Assembly: GCF_001954195.1 (NCBI RefSeq)
Contig: NZ_MBES01000062.1
Coordinates: 1-64,000, forward strand
DNA from: Mycobacterium sp. IS-1264
GTDB taxonomy: Bacteria > Actinomycetota > Actinomycetes > Mycobacteriales > Mycobacteriaceae
Reading direction: 5' to 3'
Length of the DNA: 64,000 bases
Positions 9,701 to 22,179 of this stretch are shown one piece after another. How positions within the stretch are numbered: position 1 is the stretch's first letter; each line of letters begins with the position of its first letter. The position numbers were made by a program, and so were the translations under genes. The notes under the pieces are model-generated. The model was not told the origin of the DNA, did no database searches, and was given only the letters and a program-made list of their open reading frames with translations.

Positions 9701-10792
9701 TTACGGGATGATCGCCAGGAACACGTAAGCCGCGAGCAGCACCAAATGCACCTCGCCCTGCAGGCGGGTGGCGCGGCCGGGCACCACGGTCAACATGCTG
9801 ATCACCACCGTCAGCGCCAGCAGCACCAACTGCGTGGCGCCCAGGCCGAGCACCAGCGGCCCTTTGAGCCACACGGAGGCCAGCGCGATGGCCGGGATGG
9901 TGAGCCCGATGCTGGCCATCGCCGAGCCATAGGCCAGGTTCAGGCTGATCTGGATGCGGCCCCGCCGCGCCGCGCGCACCGCCGCAAGCGTCTCGGGCAA
10001 CAGCACCAGCGCGGCGATCACCACGCCGACGAACGTCTGCGGAAATCCGACCGCTGTCACCGCGCGCTCGATGATCGGCGACTCCTGTTCGGCCAGACCC
10101 ACCACCGCCGCCAGGGCCACGACCAACAGGGCGAGGCTGGTCCACGACTCCCTGCTGCTCGGCGGGTCGGCGTGGCTTTCGTCCTCGAACCGCCGTTTTT
10201 GGCCCTTCTGCGCGATCGGCAGGAAAAAGTCGCGGTGCCGGACGGTCTGGGTGAACACGAACAGCAGGTACAGCAGCAATGACGCGACCGCGGCGAAGGC
10301 GAGCTGACCGGGCGAGAATTCCTTGCCCTCGTGGCTGGTGGTGAACGCCGGAATCGCCAGGCTCAGCGTCGCCAGGGTCGTGAGCGTGGCCAGCGCCGCT
10401 CCGCTGCCTTCGGCGTTGAACAGCGTCACGCCGTAGCGGCGGGAACCCAGCAGCAGTGACAGGCCGGCGATCCCGTTCGTGGTGATCATCAGCGCGGCGA
10501 ACGCCGTGTCGCGGGCCAGCGTCGCCGCCTCGTTGCCGCCGGACGCCATCAGCTCGACGATGAGCGCCACCTCGATGATCGTCACGGCCGCGGCGAGCAC
10601 CAGCGACCCGAACGGCTCACCGACCCGATGGGCGACCACCTCCGCGTGATGAACGGCGGCCAGCACCGCGCCGGTCAGCAGCGCCGCCTCGAGCGCGACC
10701 GTGACGGGCTCGAGTTCCCGGCCCCACATCACCGCCATCGTGCCGAGGGCGAGCAGCGGTACCACCACCGTCCACGACACGCGTCTCAACAT
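9701..10792 (-). CDS. chaA: Calcium/proton (sodium) antiporter
   Basis: A 363-residue integral membrane protein of the CaCA superfamily that exchanges cytosolic Ca2+ or Na+ for protons. Two homologous halves are visible. Each has an acidic residue in an alpha-repeat: TIIEVALIVELMASGGNE in the first and LLPETLAAVRAARRGRIQ in the second. A hydrophilic loop near residues 195-215 (QKGQKRRFEDESHADPPSSR) separates them. It is convergent with bcpB with 30 bp between. In H37Rv the next gene is hisI; here three extra genes intervene. Confidence 0.92.
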   Translation of the reverse strand: MLRRVSWTVVVPLLALGTMAVMWGRELEPVTVALEAALLTGAVLAAVHHAEVVAHRVGEPFGSLVLAAAVTIIEVALIVELMASGGNEAATLARDTAFAALMITTNGIAGLSLLLGSRRYGVTLFNAEGSGAALATLTTLATLSLAIPAFTTSHEGKEFSPGQLAFAAVASLLLYLLFVFTQTVRHRDFFLPIAQKGQKRRFEDESHADPPSSRESWTSLALLVVALAAVVGLAEQESPIIERAVTAVGFPQTFVGVVIAALVLLPETLAAVRAARRGRIQISLNLAYGSAMASIGLTIPAIALASVWLKGPLVLGLGATQLVLLALTVVISMLTVVPGRATRLQGEVHLVLLAAYVFLAIIP

Positions 10793-10852
10793 CGCCCGCC
10801 ATTGTCATCGAAGTCCGCGGCGGCCGCCTTCCCAGGCCACTCGACGGCGACG

Positions 10853-11677
10853 TCAGGGCTTGGTCGCCGTCACAAAGTAGCCGCGCGGCACGCCGGGCAC
10901 GTCCAGCGGCACGACGGGGTGCTCCCACCGATTCCACCTGCTGCCGGGTTCGGCCACGTCGGTGACGACGGCCGTCCAGCCGCGGTCCTCGGCGAGGGCG
11001 CCCGGGGTGTCGGTGCCGAAGACCCACGGTGCGCCCAGTTGCCGCATGTACTGCAGCGTCGACTCGAGAAACGGCGCCTCCAACAGCGTCCGGCCCACGA
11101 CGTCGTACAGGAGCACAGAGCCCGGGGCCGACAACGCGTCGATGCGCGCGAACAGGGTGTCGACGGCCGACGCGTCGATGTATTGCAGCAATCCCTCGAC
11201 GAGCCAGGCCGTCCGCCCCGACGGGTCGAAGCCCTTCGAGCGCAAGGCTTTTGGCCAGTCGTTGGCCAGATCGACGCCGACCGCAACCCGATGGCAGCGG
11301 GGCGATTCGCGGGCCAGTCGCTCCTCCTTCATCGCGATGACGTGCGGCTGGTCCACTTCGTAGACGGTGGTGGCCGGGCGCCACGGCAGGCGATACGCGC
11401 GGGCGTCCATCCCCGCGGCGAGGATCACCACCTGCGACAGCCCATCGCGCTGCGCGGCGGCGAGCGCCTCGTCGAAGAACCGGGTGCGGATGATGATCTC
11501 GGCCGAGGCCTGGCCGGTGGCGGCGACGGCGTCGGCGAGCAACTGCCGGCCGTCGTCGCCCGCCAGCCGTTCGGCGAACGGGTCGGTGAAAAGCCGATCG
11601 TCGCGGGCGGTTTCTTCGGCGCGCATCGCCGCCGTGAGCAATCCGGTGGCCGCTACCGCGTGTTTGGTGTTGTCCAT
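10853..11677 (-). CDS. SAM-dependent methyltransferase, leucine carboxyl methyltransferase type
   Basis: A 274-residue member of the mycobacterial LCM-like methyltransferase family (PF04072/TIGR00027 type). Features are the N-terminal DDRLFTDPFAERLAG, the SAM-binding VVILAAGMDARAYRLPW followed by VYEVDQPHVI, and WLVEGLLQYID. Substrates of this family in mycobacteria are mostly unknown. It starts 7 bp after the AraC-type regulator on the same strand, so the two are probably one transcript. It has no counterpart between chaA and hisI in H37Rv. Confidence 0.88.
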   Translation of the reverse strand: MDNTKHAVAATGLLTAAMRAEETARDDRLFTDPFAERLAGDDGRQLLADAVAATGQASAEIIIRTRFFDEALAAAQRDGLSQVVILAAGMDARAYRLPWRPATTVYEVDQPHVIAMKEERLARESPRCHRVAVGVDLANDWPKALRSKGFDPSGRTAWLVEGLLQYIDASAVDTLFARIDALSAPGSVLLYDVVGRTLLEAPFLESTLQYMRQLGAPWVFGTDTPGALAEDRGWTAVVTDVAEPGSRWNRWEHPVVPLDVPGVPRGYFVTATKP

Positions 11678-11684
11678 GCTCCGA

Positions 11685-12542
11685 TCATCGGCGTGCCGGC
11701 GCCGGCCGTCTTGGATATTTGTGCCGCTCCGTCGGGACGTGGCTGGGCAACACGATGGGCTGACTTCGGTACTGCGTCGGCGTCATCGCGGTGAACGACC
11801 GGAATTCGCGCACGAAATGCGCCTGGTCGAAGTAGCCGGTGTCGGCCGCGACGCGCGCGCCGCGCTCCGCGCCCGCGTCGAGCCGGCGCAGCACCGCCTG
11901 CAGTCGACGGACCCGCGCATACGCCTTGGGCGCCAGGCCGACCTCGGCCCGAAACATCCCGATCATCCGCTTGGTCGACAGCCCCGCCAAACGCCGGACC
12001 TCCGCCATCTGACGGGAGGGATCGGTTTCGATCGCCGCCATCGCGGCGGCCACACCCGGGTGGCGGCGCACGTTGAACCGCGCGCGTTGCAGTAGAAAAT
12101 CCTCGAGGACGCCGAAACCGTCGGCCGGCGACGGGGCCTCGATCAAGCGCTCGTGCAGCTCACGCCCGTCGCGCCCCCACATTTCATCGAGGCCTACGCG
12201 CGCATCCTCCAGGTCGCCCTGCGGGATGCCGAAAAACGGAAACGCGCCGCCGGGACGGAAGTGGATCGCGATAACCGGTTCGTCGGCCGCGATGTCCGTG
12301 ATGTACGACGCGCGGTGCGGCCCGATGACGATCGCGGGCGGAACCGCCAGGCGGGTGCCGTCGGCGGTGTAGAAGTCCAGCCGCTGGCGCCGCCCGACGT
12401 CGAAGATGATGGTGGCCGCGCCGCGCGGCAGCGCTCGGCTTCGGTAGGTGGACCCGCGGTGTCGCCAGTGCCCGAAGAATTCGACATACTCGGCCAGGGG
12501 CGGTTTCGGTCGATACAGCGCGGGCCGGTCCACCTCGGGCAA
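11685..12542 (-). CDS. AraC-family transcriptional regulator
   Basis: The 285-residue protein has an N-terminal sensing half with IAIHFRPGGAFPFFGIP, typical of regulators with a DUF6597-like domain. The C-terminal AraC double helix-turn-helix is at about residues 170-265, with GYFDQAHFVREFRSFTAMTP as the second-helix signature. The start at 12542 is TTG; a GTG a few codons further in is an alternative. It lies directly upstream of the methyltransferase and is divergent from the Ser/Thr kinase with 43 bp between. The methyltransferase is the obvious candidate target. Confidence 0.85.
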   Translation of the reverse strand: MPEVDRPALYRPKPPLAEYVEFFGHWRHRGSTYRSRALPRGAATIIFDVGRRQRLDFYTADGTRLAVPPAIVIGPHRASYITDIAADEPVIAIHFRPGGAFPFFGIPQGDLEDARVGLDEMWGRDGRELHERLIEAPSPADGFGVLEDFLLQRARFNVRRHPGVAAAMAAIETDPSRQMAEVRRLAGLSTKRMIGMFRAEVGLAPKAYARVRRLQAVLRRLDAGAERGARVAADTGYFDQAHFVREFRSFTAMTPTQYRSQPIVLPSHVPTERHKYPRRPAPARR

Positions 12543-12585
12543 GTCCTTCCCCGTCGATCATTCGAAACCTCAGTAGCATGCTCAC

Positions 12586-14091
12586 ATGCCGCAAAGCGAT
12601 GGCTTAGCCGAGGGCGAGGTGTTCGCCGGCTACACGATCGTTCGGCGGCTGGGGGCCGGCGGCATGGGCCAGGTGTATCTGGCGCAGCACCCGCGGCTGC
12701 CCCGCCGCGACGCGTTGAAGATCCTGCCCCGCGAACTGACCGCGGACGACGAATTCCGCCAACGCTTCAACCGCGAGGCCGACCTGGCCGCGAACCTGTA
12801 TCACGAGCACATCGTCGGCATCCACGATCGCGGCGAATACCAAGGCCAACTGTGGATCTCGATGGACTACGTGGAGGGGACCGACGCCGCGGAGCTGCTG
12901 CGCACCCAGCACCCGTCGGGAATGCCGAAAAGTCAAGTCCTCGAGATCATTTCGGCCGTCGCCGACGCGCTCGACTACGCCCACTCGCGCGGGCTGCTGC
13001 ATCGCGACGTCAAGCCCTCCAACATCCTGCTGACCGAGGCCGCGCCCCGCCGACGGATCCTGCTGGCCGATTTCGGCATCGCCCGGGAACTCGGCGAGAT
13101 CAGCGGCCTGACCGCGACCAACATGCTGGTGGGGACGACCGCCTACTGCGCGCCGGAGCAATTGCAGGGTGCGGATCTGGACGGCCGGGCCGACCAGTAC
13201 GCGCTGGGCTGCACCGCCTTTAACCTGCTGACCGGCTCCGCCCCGTTTCATCATTCCAACCCCGCGGTCGTCATCACCCAGCATTTGTCCACCCCGCCGC
13301 CGCACGTCAGTGAGCGCCGGCCCGAATTGGCCGACCTCGACGGCGCCCTGGCCAAAGCGCTCGCCAAAAAACCCGACGACCGTTACGCCACGTGCTCGGA
13401 TTTCGCGGCGGCGCTCGGCAGCCAGCTAAAGACCGGCGCCGAGGCGGCGGGCCGAACGGAAGTCATTGCCGCACCGACGGAAGTGATCGCGGCGCCCCGA
13501 AGCGAAGCACCCCCGGCGGCCAAACCGCGCACCCGCCGGCGAACGGCGACGTCGATAGCGGCGATCGTTGCCGTCGCGCTGGTCGGGTTGGCGATACTCG
13601 TCGGCGTCCGTCTGGTCCGCGACCACTCCCACCAGCCCACCAGCGATACGCATTCGCGTTCCGTGGCGCCGCCGCCCACCAGCACCGCCCCCGCGACCGC
13701 GGCCATCAAGCTCACCAGCCAACTCACCGACCAATCGGGTGTGCTCGGCCCGCTCGAGTCCGACGCCGTGCAGCGGGCGCTCACCAGGCTCTACGACGGT
13801 CGCGGCACCCGGCTGTGGGTGGTCTACGTCAGGAATTTCGGCGGCCTCAAGCCAATGCGGTGGGCCGAGGACACCATGCGCGCCAACGGTTTCACCGACG
13901 CCGATGCGATTCTCGCCATCGCCACCGATGAAACGGCCTTCTCGTTCCGGGTGCCCAACGCGGTGCTCGCCGGAAAGGCCATCGACGTCGAGCTCATCCG
14001 CCGCGACCGGATCTCCCCGGCCGTCTTCCGCCACGAATGGGCCCGGGCGGCGATAGCGGCCGCCAACGGATTGGACGTTGCACCCAGCTAG
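12586..14091 (+). CDS. Transmembrane Ser/Thr protein kinase with extracytoplasmic TPM-like domain
   Basis: A 501-residue Hanks-type receptor kinase. The cytosolic kinase domain (about residues 14-270) has the glycine loop GAGGMGQVY (23-31), the ATP lysine in DALKIL (Lys45), the catalytic loop [18 protein letters not shown] and the APE motif in [10 protein letters not shown] basic juxtamembrane linker precedes one membrane helix near residues 322-343, then a Pro/Thr linker. The outer domain (about 375-495) resembles the TPM/DUF6676 fold: LTDQSGVL, then [16 protein letters not shown], and [20 protein letters not shown]. Mycobacterial kinases more often carry PASTA, NHL or PknH-like sensor domains. 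It is convergent with hisI and absent at this locus in H37Rv. Confidence 0.9.
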   Translation: MPQSDGLAEGEVFAGYTIVRRLGAGGMGQVYLAQHPRLPRRDALKILPRELTADDEFRQRFNREADLAANLYHEHIVGIHDRGEYQGQLWISMDYVEGTDAAELLRTQHPSGMPKSQVLEIISAVADALDYAHSRGLLHRDVKPSNILLTEAAPRRRILLADFGIARELGEISGLTATNMLVGTTAYCAPEQLQGADLDGRADQYALGCTAFNLLTGSAPFHHSNPAVVITQHLSTPPPHVSERRPELADLDGALAKALAKKPDDRYATCSDFAAALGSQLKTGAEAAGRTEVIAAPTEVIAAPRSEAPPAAKPRTRRRTATSIAAIVAVALVGLAILVGVRLVRDHSHQPTSDTHSRSVAPPPTSTAPATAAIKLTSQLTDQSGVLGPLESDAVQRALTRLYDGRGTRLWVVYVRNFGGLKPMRWAEDTMRANGFTDADAILAIATDETAFSFRVPNAVLAGKAIDVELIRRDRISPAVFRHEWARAAIAAANGLDVAPS

Positions 14092-14098
14092 CCCCCAG

Positions 14099-14446
14099 CT
14101 AGCCCTCGGGGGCCAGCAGGACGGCGGCGTCGAAACAGCTGTGATCGCCGGTGTGGCAGGCACCGCCGACCTGGTCGACGGTCAGCAGCACGGTGTCGCC
14201 GTCGCAGTCCAGTCGCACCGAGTGGACGTGCTGGGTGTGGCCGGAGGTCGCGCCCTTGATCCACTGTTCGCCGCGCGATCGCGAAAAATACGTGGCCTCA
14301 CGGGTTTCCAGGGTGCGGGCCAGCGCCTCGTCGTCCATCCAGGCGACCATCAGCACGTCGCCGCTGCCGCGCTCCTGCACGACGGCGGTGAACAGCCCCT
14401 CGGCGTTGCGCTTCAGCCGCGCCGCGATCTTCGGGTCGAGCGTCAT
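14099..14446 (-). CDS. hisI: Phosphoribosyl-AMP cyclohydrolase
   Basis: HisI opens the adenine ring of phosphoribosyl-AMP, the third step of histidine synthesis, using zinc. The 115-residue monofunctional enzyme has [32 protein letters not shown] and the metal-binding segment [12 protein letters not shown]. The ATG at 14446 overlaps the hisF stop as ATGA, although the frame is open further upstream. It is the last gene of the his run and ends 7 bp from the convergent kinase gene. Confidence 0.95.
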   Translation of the reverse strand: MTLDPKIAARLKRNAEGLFTAVVQERGSGDVLMVAWMDDEALARTLETREATYFSRSRGEQWIKGATSGHTQHVHSVRLDCDGDTVLLTVDQVGGACHTGDHSCFDAAVLLAPEG

Positions 14447-15228
14447 CGCACGGCGATCCCCTCTGCGACCATGGCGGCCTTCACCTGTCCGATGGTCAGC
14501 TCGCGGAAGTGAAACACGCTGGCCGCCAACACCGCATCGGCGCCGGCCGCAACCGCGGGCGCGAAGTGTTCGACGGCACCGGCGCCGCCGCTGGCGATCA
14601 CGGGCACCGTGACGGCCGCGCGCACGGCACGCAGCATGGGCAGGTCGAAGCCCGCTTTGGTGCCATCGGCATCCATCGAGTTCAGCAGGATCTCCCCCAC
14701 CCCGAGTTCGGCGCCGCGGGCCGCCCATTCGATGGCGTCGATCCCGGTGCCGCGGCGACCGCCGTGCGTGGTGACCTCCCAACCCGACGGTGTCGGCGAC
14801 GATCCCGCCGGGACTGTGCGTGCGTCGACCGACAACACGATGCACTGGGATCCGAACTGCCGCGCCATCTCCGCCAACAGGTCCGGGCGGGCGATGGCGG
14901 CGGTGTTGACCGAGACCTTGTCGGCCCCGGCGCGCAGCAACATGTCGACATCGGCCACCGTGCGAACTCCGCCGCCGACCGTCAGCGGGATGAACACCTG
15001 CTCGGCGGTGCGGCGCACCACCTCCAACATGGTCGCCCGTCCCGACGACGACGCGGTCACGTCCAGGAAGGTCAGCTCGTCGGCGCCTTCGGCGTCGTAG
15101 GCCGCCGCGAGCTCCACCGGGTCACCCGCGTCGCGGAGGTTGGCGAAATTGACGCCCTTGACCACCCGCCCGTCGTCGACGTCCAGGCACGGGATCACAC
15201 GCACGGCCAGCCCGGTATCCGCGTACAT
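14443..15228 (-). CDS. hisF: Imidazole glycerol phosphate synthase, cyclase subunit
   Basis: HisF uses ammonia from HisH to form imidazole glycerol phosphate and AICAR. The 261-residue barrel begins [20 protein letters not shown], with the catalytic Asp in CLDVDDG. It has [14 protein letters not shown], the second phosphate site [11 protein letters not shown] and the second catalytic Asp in [13 protein letters not shown]. It is separated from impA by one base and overlaps hisI by 4 bp. Confidence 0.96.
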   Translation of the reverse strand: MYADTGLAVRVIPCLDVDDGRVVKGVNFANLRDAGDPVELAAAYDAEGADELTFLDVTASSSGRATMLEVVRRTAEQVFIPLTVGGGVRTVADVDMLLRAGADKVSVNTAAIARPDLLAEMARQFGSQCIVLSVDARTVPAGSSPTPSGWEVTTHGGRRGTGIDAIEWAARGAELGVGEILLNSMDADGTKAGFDLPMLRAVRAAVTVPVIASGGAGAVEHFAPAVAAGADAVLAASVFHFRELTIGQVKAAMVAEGIAVR

Positions 15229-15229
15229 G

Positions 15230-16030
15230 TCAGTAGTCCTCCGGTTCGCCTATGGTGCGCAGGATCTCGAGAATCTCGGCATGCGCGCCGGGCGCCGCGG
15301 CCAGCACCGACCGCGCCGCTGGGGTCCACGGTTCGCCGGCCAGGTTGGTGACGACCCCGCCCGCGGCGCGCACCTGCGCGACCCCCGCGGCATGATCCCA
15401 GACGTGGCCACCGAAAGTTATTGCGCCGCCGAGTATTCCGTCGGCAACGTAGACGAGGTCGATGCCGGTCGAGCCGTGCATGCGCAACCGTGACGACACC
15501 CGGCTGAGCGTCTCCAGCACCGCCAGCCGATAGCGTCCCGGGAACCGGCCGCGCGAGTCGACGCTGAACGTGCCCACGGCGACGAGCGCGTCGCCCAGGT
15601 CGGTGTGGGCCAGCGGCGGTTGCGGGACACCGTTTTTCACCAGCGGACCTCCCGCTACGGCGGTGTAGCGGTCATTGGTGAACGGGACCCAGGTCAGGCC
15701 GGCGACCGGCTCGCCGTCGTGCAGCAGGCCCAGCAGGATCGCGGCCATCGGCGATCCGGCGGCGTAGTTGAACGTGCCGTCGACCGGATCCAAGACCCAC
15801 ACCCACGGCGAGTCGACGGCCGTGCCGCCGAATTCCTCGCCGTGGACCCCGATTCCGGTGGCATCTTCCAGGGCGGCGACGACCTGGCGTTCGATGGCGA
15901 GGTCGACTTCGGTGGCGAAGTCGTCGCCCTTCTTGGCAACGGCGGAATCGGCGCGGTGACCCTCCAAGAACGGCGGTACCGCCGCGTCCAGGATCGCCGA
16001 TGCCTTTTCGACGAGCGCGTCCACATCCAC
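15230..16030 (-). CDS. impA: Inositol-monophosphatase family phosphatase
   Basis: A 266-residue Mg-dependent phosphatase. Metal-binding motifs are seen in order: [17 protein letters not shown] and a C-terminal [13 protein letters not shown]. The family dephosphorylates inositol 1-phosphate; some actinobacterial members act as histidinol-phosphate phosphatase. Its place between hisA and hisF makes the second role tempting, but the mycobacterial orthologue is named impA and histidinol phosphatase has been assigned elsewhere. The start is GTG at 16030, 4 bp after the hisA stop. Confidence 0.88.
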   Translation of the reverse strand: MDVDALVEKASAILDAAVPPFLEGHRADSAVAKKGDDFATEVDLAIERQVVAALEDATGIGVHGEEFGGTAVDSPWVWVLDPVDGTFNYAAGSPMAAILLGLLHDGEPVAGLTWVPFTNDRYTAVAGGPLVKNGVPQPPLAHTDLGDALVAVGTFSVDSRGRFPGRYRLAVLETLSRVSSRLRMHGSTGIDLVYVADGILGGAITFGGHVWDHAAGVAQVRAAGGVVTNLAGEPWTPAARSVLAAAPGAHAEILEILRTIGEPEDY

Positions 16031-16034
16031 CGCG

Positions 16035-16769
16035 CTACTCCCGCACCGCGGCCAGCGCCTGCGGCAGCGTGAACCGCCCGGCGTAGAGGGCCTTTCCGAC
16101 GATGGCGCCCTCGACCCCGCGGCCGGTGAGGGTAGCGATGGCGCGCAGGTCGTCGAGGCTGGACACGCCGCCCGAGGCGATCACCGGCGTGTCGGTGCGA
16201 TCGGTGACCGCGGACAGCAGATCGATATTGGGGCCGCCCAGCGTCCCGTCCTTGGTGACATCGGTGACGACGAACCGCGAACATCCCTCGCCGTCAAGGC
16301 GTTCCAGCACATCCCACAGGTCGCCGCCGTCGGTTTCCCAGCCGCGCCCGCGCAGCCGGTGCCCGCCGTCGGTGATCTGCACGTCCAGCCCGACGGCGAC
16401 CTTGTCGCCGTGCTCGGCGATCGCCCGCGCGCACCACTGTGGGTTTTCCAGCGCCGCGGTGCCCAGATTGACCCGAGCGCAGCCGGTGGCCAGCGCCGCG
16501 GCCAGCGAATCGTCGTCGCGGATACCGCCGGACAGCTCCACCTGGACGTCAAGCTTGCCGACCACCTCGGCGAGGAGTTCGCGGTTGGAGCCGCGGCCGA
16601 ACGCGGCGTCCAGGTCCACCAGATGGATCCAGTCGGCGCCGTCACGCTGCCAACCCAGCGCGGCGTCCAGCGCCGAGCCGTACGCGGTTTCGCTGCCGGC
16701 CTTGCCCTGGACCAGGCGCACGGCGCGTCCCTCGACCACGTCGACGGCGGGTAACAAAATCAACGGCAT
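16035..16769 (-). CDS. hisA: Phosphoribosyl isomerase A (HisA, probably also TrpF activity)
   Basis: The 244-residue TIM barrel isomerises ProFAR in histidine synthesis. It begins [20 protein letters not shown] with the catalytic Asp and has [27 protein letters not shown] with the second Asp, and [13 protein letters not shown]. In actinobacteria lacking trpF, this protein (PriA) also isomerises phosphoribosyl anthranilate. The trp cluster in this window has no trpF, which fits. I chose the ATG at 16769, 2 bp from the hisH stop, although the frame stays open upstream. Confidence 0.94.
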   Translation of the reverse strand: MPLILLPAVDVVEGRAVRLVQGKAGSETAYGSALDAALGWQRDGADWIHLVDLDAAFGRGSNRELLAEVVGKLDVQVELSGGIRDDDSLAAALATGCARVNLGTAALENPQWCARAIAEHGDKVAVGLDVQITDGGHRLRGRGWETDGGDLWDVLERLDGEGCSRFVVTDVTKDGTLGGPNIDLLSAVTDRTDTPVIASGGVSSLDDLRAIATLTGRGVEGAIVGKALYAGRFTLPQALAAVRE

Positions 16770-16771
16770 CT

Positions 16772-17388
16772 TTACAGTCCCTCGACCCAGTTGCTCAGCA
16801 CGGCCGCACCGGCATCCCCGCTCTTCTCCGGGTGGAATTGGGTGGCGGCCAACGGCCCTTCCTCGACGGCGGCCAAAAACGGCACCTGATGGGTGGCCCA
16901 CGTCAGCACCGCATCCGGGGAGCCCTGCCAGGACTGCGCCGCGTAGGAGTGCACGAAGTAGAACCGCGCGCCCGCGTCCAGGCCGTCGAACAGCACGCTG
17001 CCCGGCCCGGGCTTCACCACGTTCCAGCCCATGTGCGGGATCACCGGGGCGTCCAGCCGGGTGACGGCCCCGGGCCACTGCCCGCAGCCCGTGGTCTCCA
17101 CGCCGAACTCGACCCCGCGCGCGAACAGGATCTGCATGCCGACACAGACCCCCAGGACCGGGCGCCCGGCGGCGACCCGTTCGGCGATGATCCGCTCGCC
17201 CGCGATCTTGCGCAGTCCGGTCATGCACGCCTCGAACGCGCCGACGCCCGGCACCACCAGACCGTCGGCGGTCGCCGCGGCGCGCGCGTCGGCGGTCACC
17301 TCGACCGAGGCGCCGACCCGCTGCAGCGCGCGTTGGGCCGACCGCAGATTACCCGACCCATAGTCCAGTACCACGACCGATCGTGTTG

Positions 17389-17392
<4 letters not shown>
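16772..17392 (-). CDS. hisH: Imidazole glycerol phosphate synthase, glutaminase subunit
   Basis: HisH releases ammonia from glutamine and passes it to HisF. The 206-residue class I amidotransferase has [11 protein letters not shown], the nucleophile cysteine in [12 protein letters not shown] and the His-Glu pair in [13 protein letters not shown]. The start is GTG at 17392, overlapping the hisB stop by 4 bp. Confidence 0.95.
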
Positions 17393-20497
<3,105 letters not shown>

Positions 20498-20553
20498 AGG
20501 GCCCATTCTCCCAGAGCAGCTCAAGTGGATATCCGACCGGTAGTGTTGCCGAC

Positions 20554-20976
20554 ATGTCCGCCAAGGATCACCCCAACAATGCTCCCGGCGTCCCGATGGT
20601 GTTCCCGCCGTGGTTCGAGCGCTTCCAGATCAAGTACTTCAACCCGGCGGTCAAGCCGATCGCGCGCTTTCTGCCCGGGACCGCGACCATCAAGCACCGC
20701 GGCCGCACGTCCGGCAAGCAGTACGAGACCGTGATCACGCCCTACCGCAAGGGAAACGTGCTCGCGATCGCGCTGGCACACGGTAAGACAAACTGGGTCA
20801 AGAACGTGCTCGCCGCCGGGGAAGCGGATGTCCAGTTCAGCCGCAACCGGGCGGTGCACCTCACCAATACGCGGATCGTGCCGGCCGGCTCGGAGGGCCC
20901 CGAGGTCGAGGGCCTGCCGCGGATGGCGCGCATGCAGCTGCGCCGGGTCGGGGTTTTCGTCGGCGACATCGCCTGA
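20554..20976 (+). CDS. Deazaflavin (F420)-dependent nitroreductase-family protein (Rv1598c-like)
   Basis: A 140-residue protein of the Ddn/DUF385 family of split beta-barrel F420H2-dependent reductases. Typical features are [21 protein letters not shown], which corresponds to the phosphate-binding part, and a following [22 protein letters not shown] segment. The substrate is unknown; the family reduces quinones or nitro compounds. A possible -10 element (TAGTGT) lies shortly before the ATG, which would allow a leaderless transcript. It is divergent from hisD. Confidence 0.87.
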   Translation: MSAKDHPNNAPGVPMVFPPWFERFQIKYFNPAVKPIARFLPGTATIKHRGRTSGKQYETVITPYRKGNVLAIALAHGKTNWVKNVLAAGEADVQFSRNRAVHLTNTRIVPAGSEGPEVEGLPRMARMQLRRVGVFVGDIA

Positions 20977-21008
20977 GCTGAAAAGCTAGGCTCGCGTCGC
21001 CGCCGAAC

Positions 21009-21103
21009 GAGTGTGAACCTACGGCTTTCGGTGTGACCCTAGGGTGGGATTTCCGTGATTTCTCCACCCACGATTCACGCGCAAAGCCGACGATTCACAC
21101 ACA
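21009..21103. repeat. Dispersed intergenic repeat, copy 1
   Basis: Between two convergent genes lies GAGTGTGAACCTACGGCTTT followed by CGGTGTGACCC, and then two GATTCAC elements at 21072 and 21092 joined by a CGCAAAGCCGAC spacer. The second half is roughly the complement of the first (GAGTGTG against CACAC). A related block is found at 24064-24147. It may be a degenerate mobile palindromic repeat or a transcription-end element. Confidence 0.55.
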
Positions 21104-21110
21104 ATGCTCG

Positions 21111-22139
21111 CTACACCCTGGTGAAGATGGTTTTGCCGGTCATGGCCGGCCAGGCCGACGGCGCATCGTCCCACGCCACGACGCGGTCGACGGCCGGCAA
21201 GAGGTCGCACCCGCCGGCGAGCAGTTCGATCACCTCAGGGATGACGGTTCGCGCATTGACACGTCCGGTAACGAATTGCACGCCGCGGGTGTACATCGGG
21301 AGCAACGGCAGCTCGACGTTGTATTCGGGGTAAATCCCGGTGTCGGTGCACACGCCGTCCGCCCAGGTCGCGCGCAGGGTCGCCGCAAGCAGCGCCGAAT
21401 CGCCGCTCGTGTGCACGGTGACCGGATACGGGTCCCACGACTTGTCCGGCTTCGCGCGGTCGTGGACCACCGCGCCGAGCTTCTCGGCCGCGGCCAGCCG
21501 TTGGTCGTCGGTGTCGACATAGTCGACGTGGGCTCCCAGGGCGGCGCCGAACGCCGCCGCGTACAGCCCGATCGATAGCCGCCCGACGACGAGGACCCGA
21601 CGGTCGGCCGAATCAAGCCGAGCCAGTTCGGCCGCGTACGGCCCGACAGCCCGCCAGCCGTCGGGGATGTTGTCCGACAGGGACGCGATGGAAATGGGGT
21701 CGACGCCGCCGGGAACCGGGATGAGCATCGCATCGGCGTAGGGCACCAGCACCAGGTCCGACATAAAGCCGCCACCATCCAACCCGGCAATCGGGGCCAT
21801 GCCGTACATCGCCATCAGCGGCATCGAGCCACACGAGCCCGTCACACCGCGGCGGCATTCCCGGCAAGTGCCGCAGTTGATCTGAAACGGCACCACCACC
21901 CGGTCGCCGACCTGAACACCGCTCACATCGTCACCCACCGCGACGACCTCGGCCAGCCCCTCATGCCCGACGGCATAGGGCGGCTGCAGCGGCAGCCGCC
22001 CATGAGCAACCGCGACATCCAGGTCGCAGCAGGCCACCAGGAGCGGCCTGACCATCGCTTGTCCCGGGGCGGTGAGTTCCGGCTCGGGCACCTCGCGCCA
22101 TGCGTAGCGCCCGGCCTCTTCGAAAGTCAGCTGCTTCAT
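21111..22139 (-). CDS. Zinc-dependent alcohol dehydrogenase
   Basis: A 342-residue medium-chain dehydrogenase. The catalytic zinc region is CCDLDVAVAHGRLP with VGHEGLAEVV, and the structural zinc lobe is CGTCRECRRGVTGSC with four cysteines. The nucleotide-binding domain has VLVVGRLSIGLYAAAFGAALGA, in which the usual GxGxxG is altered to GRLSIG, and the acidic residue in YVDTDD suggests NAD rather than NADP. The natural substrate is unknown. It is divergent from a TetR gene with a palindrome between, so it is probably the regulated target. Confidence 0.88.
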   Translation of the reverse strand: MKQLTFEEAGRYAWREVPEPELTAPGQAMVRPLLVACCDLDVAVAHGRLPLQPPYAVGHEGLAEVVAVGDDVSGVQVGDRVVVPFQINCGTCRECRRGVTGSCGSMPLMAMYGMAPIAGLDGGGFMSDLVLVPYADAMLIPVPGGVDPISIASLSDNIPDGWRAVGPYAAELARLDSADRRVLVVGRLSIGLYAAAFGAALGAHVDYVDTDDQRLAAAEKLGAVVHDRAKPDKSWDPYPVTVHTSGDSALLAATLRATWADGVCTDTGIYPEYNVELPLLPMYTRGVQFVTGRVNARTVIPEVIELLAGGCDLLPAVDRVVAWDDAPSAWPAMTGKTIFTRV

Positions 22140-22148
22140 TTCAGCATT

Positions 22149-22166
22149 CTTGAGTGATTACTCAAG
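22149..22166. promoter_or_regulatory. TetR-type operator palindrome
   Basis: CTTGAGTGATTACTCAAG has perfect 7-bp arms (CTTGAGT/ACTCAAG) around GATT. It lies 10 bp upstream of the alcohol dehydrogenase start and 14 bp upstream of the TetR start, so a bound repressor could block both promoters. It is AT-rich relative to its surroundings. Confidence 0.8.
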
Positions 22167-22179
22167 TATTGTCAATAGC

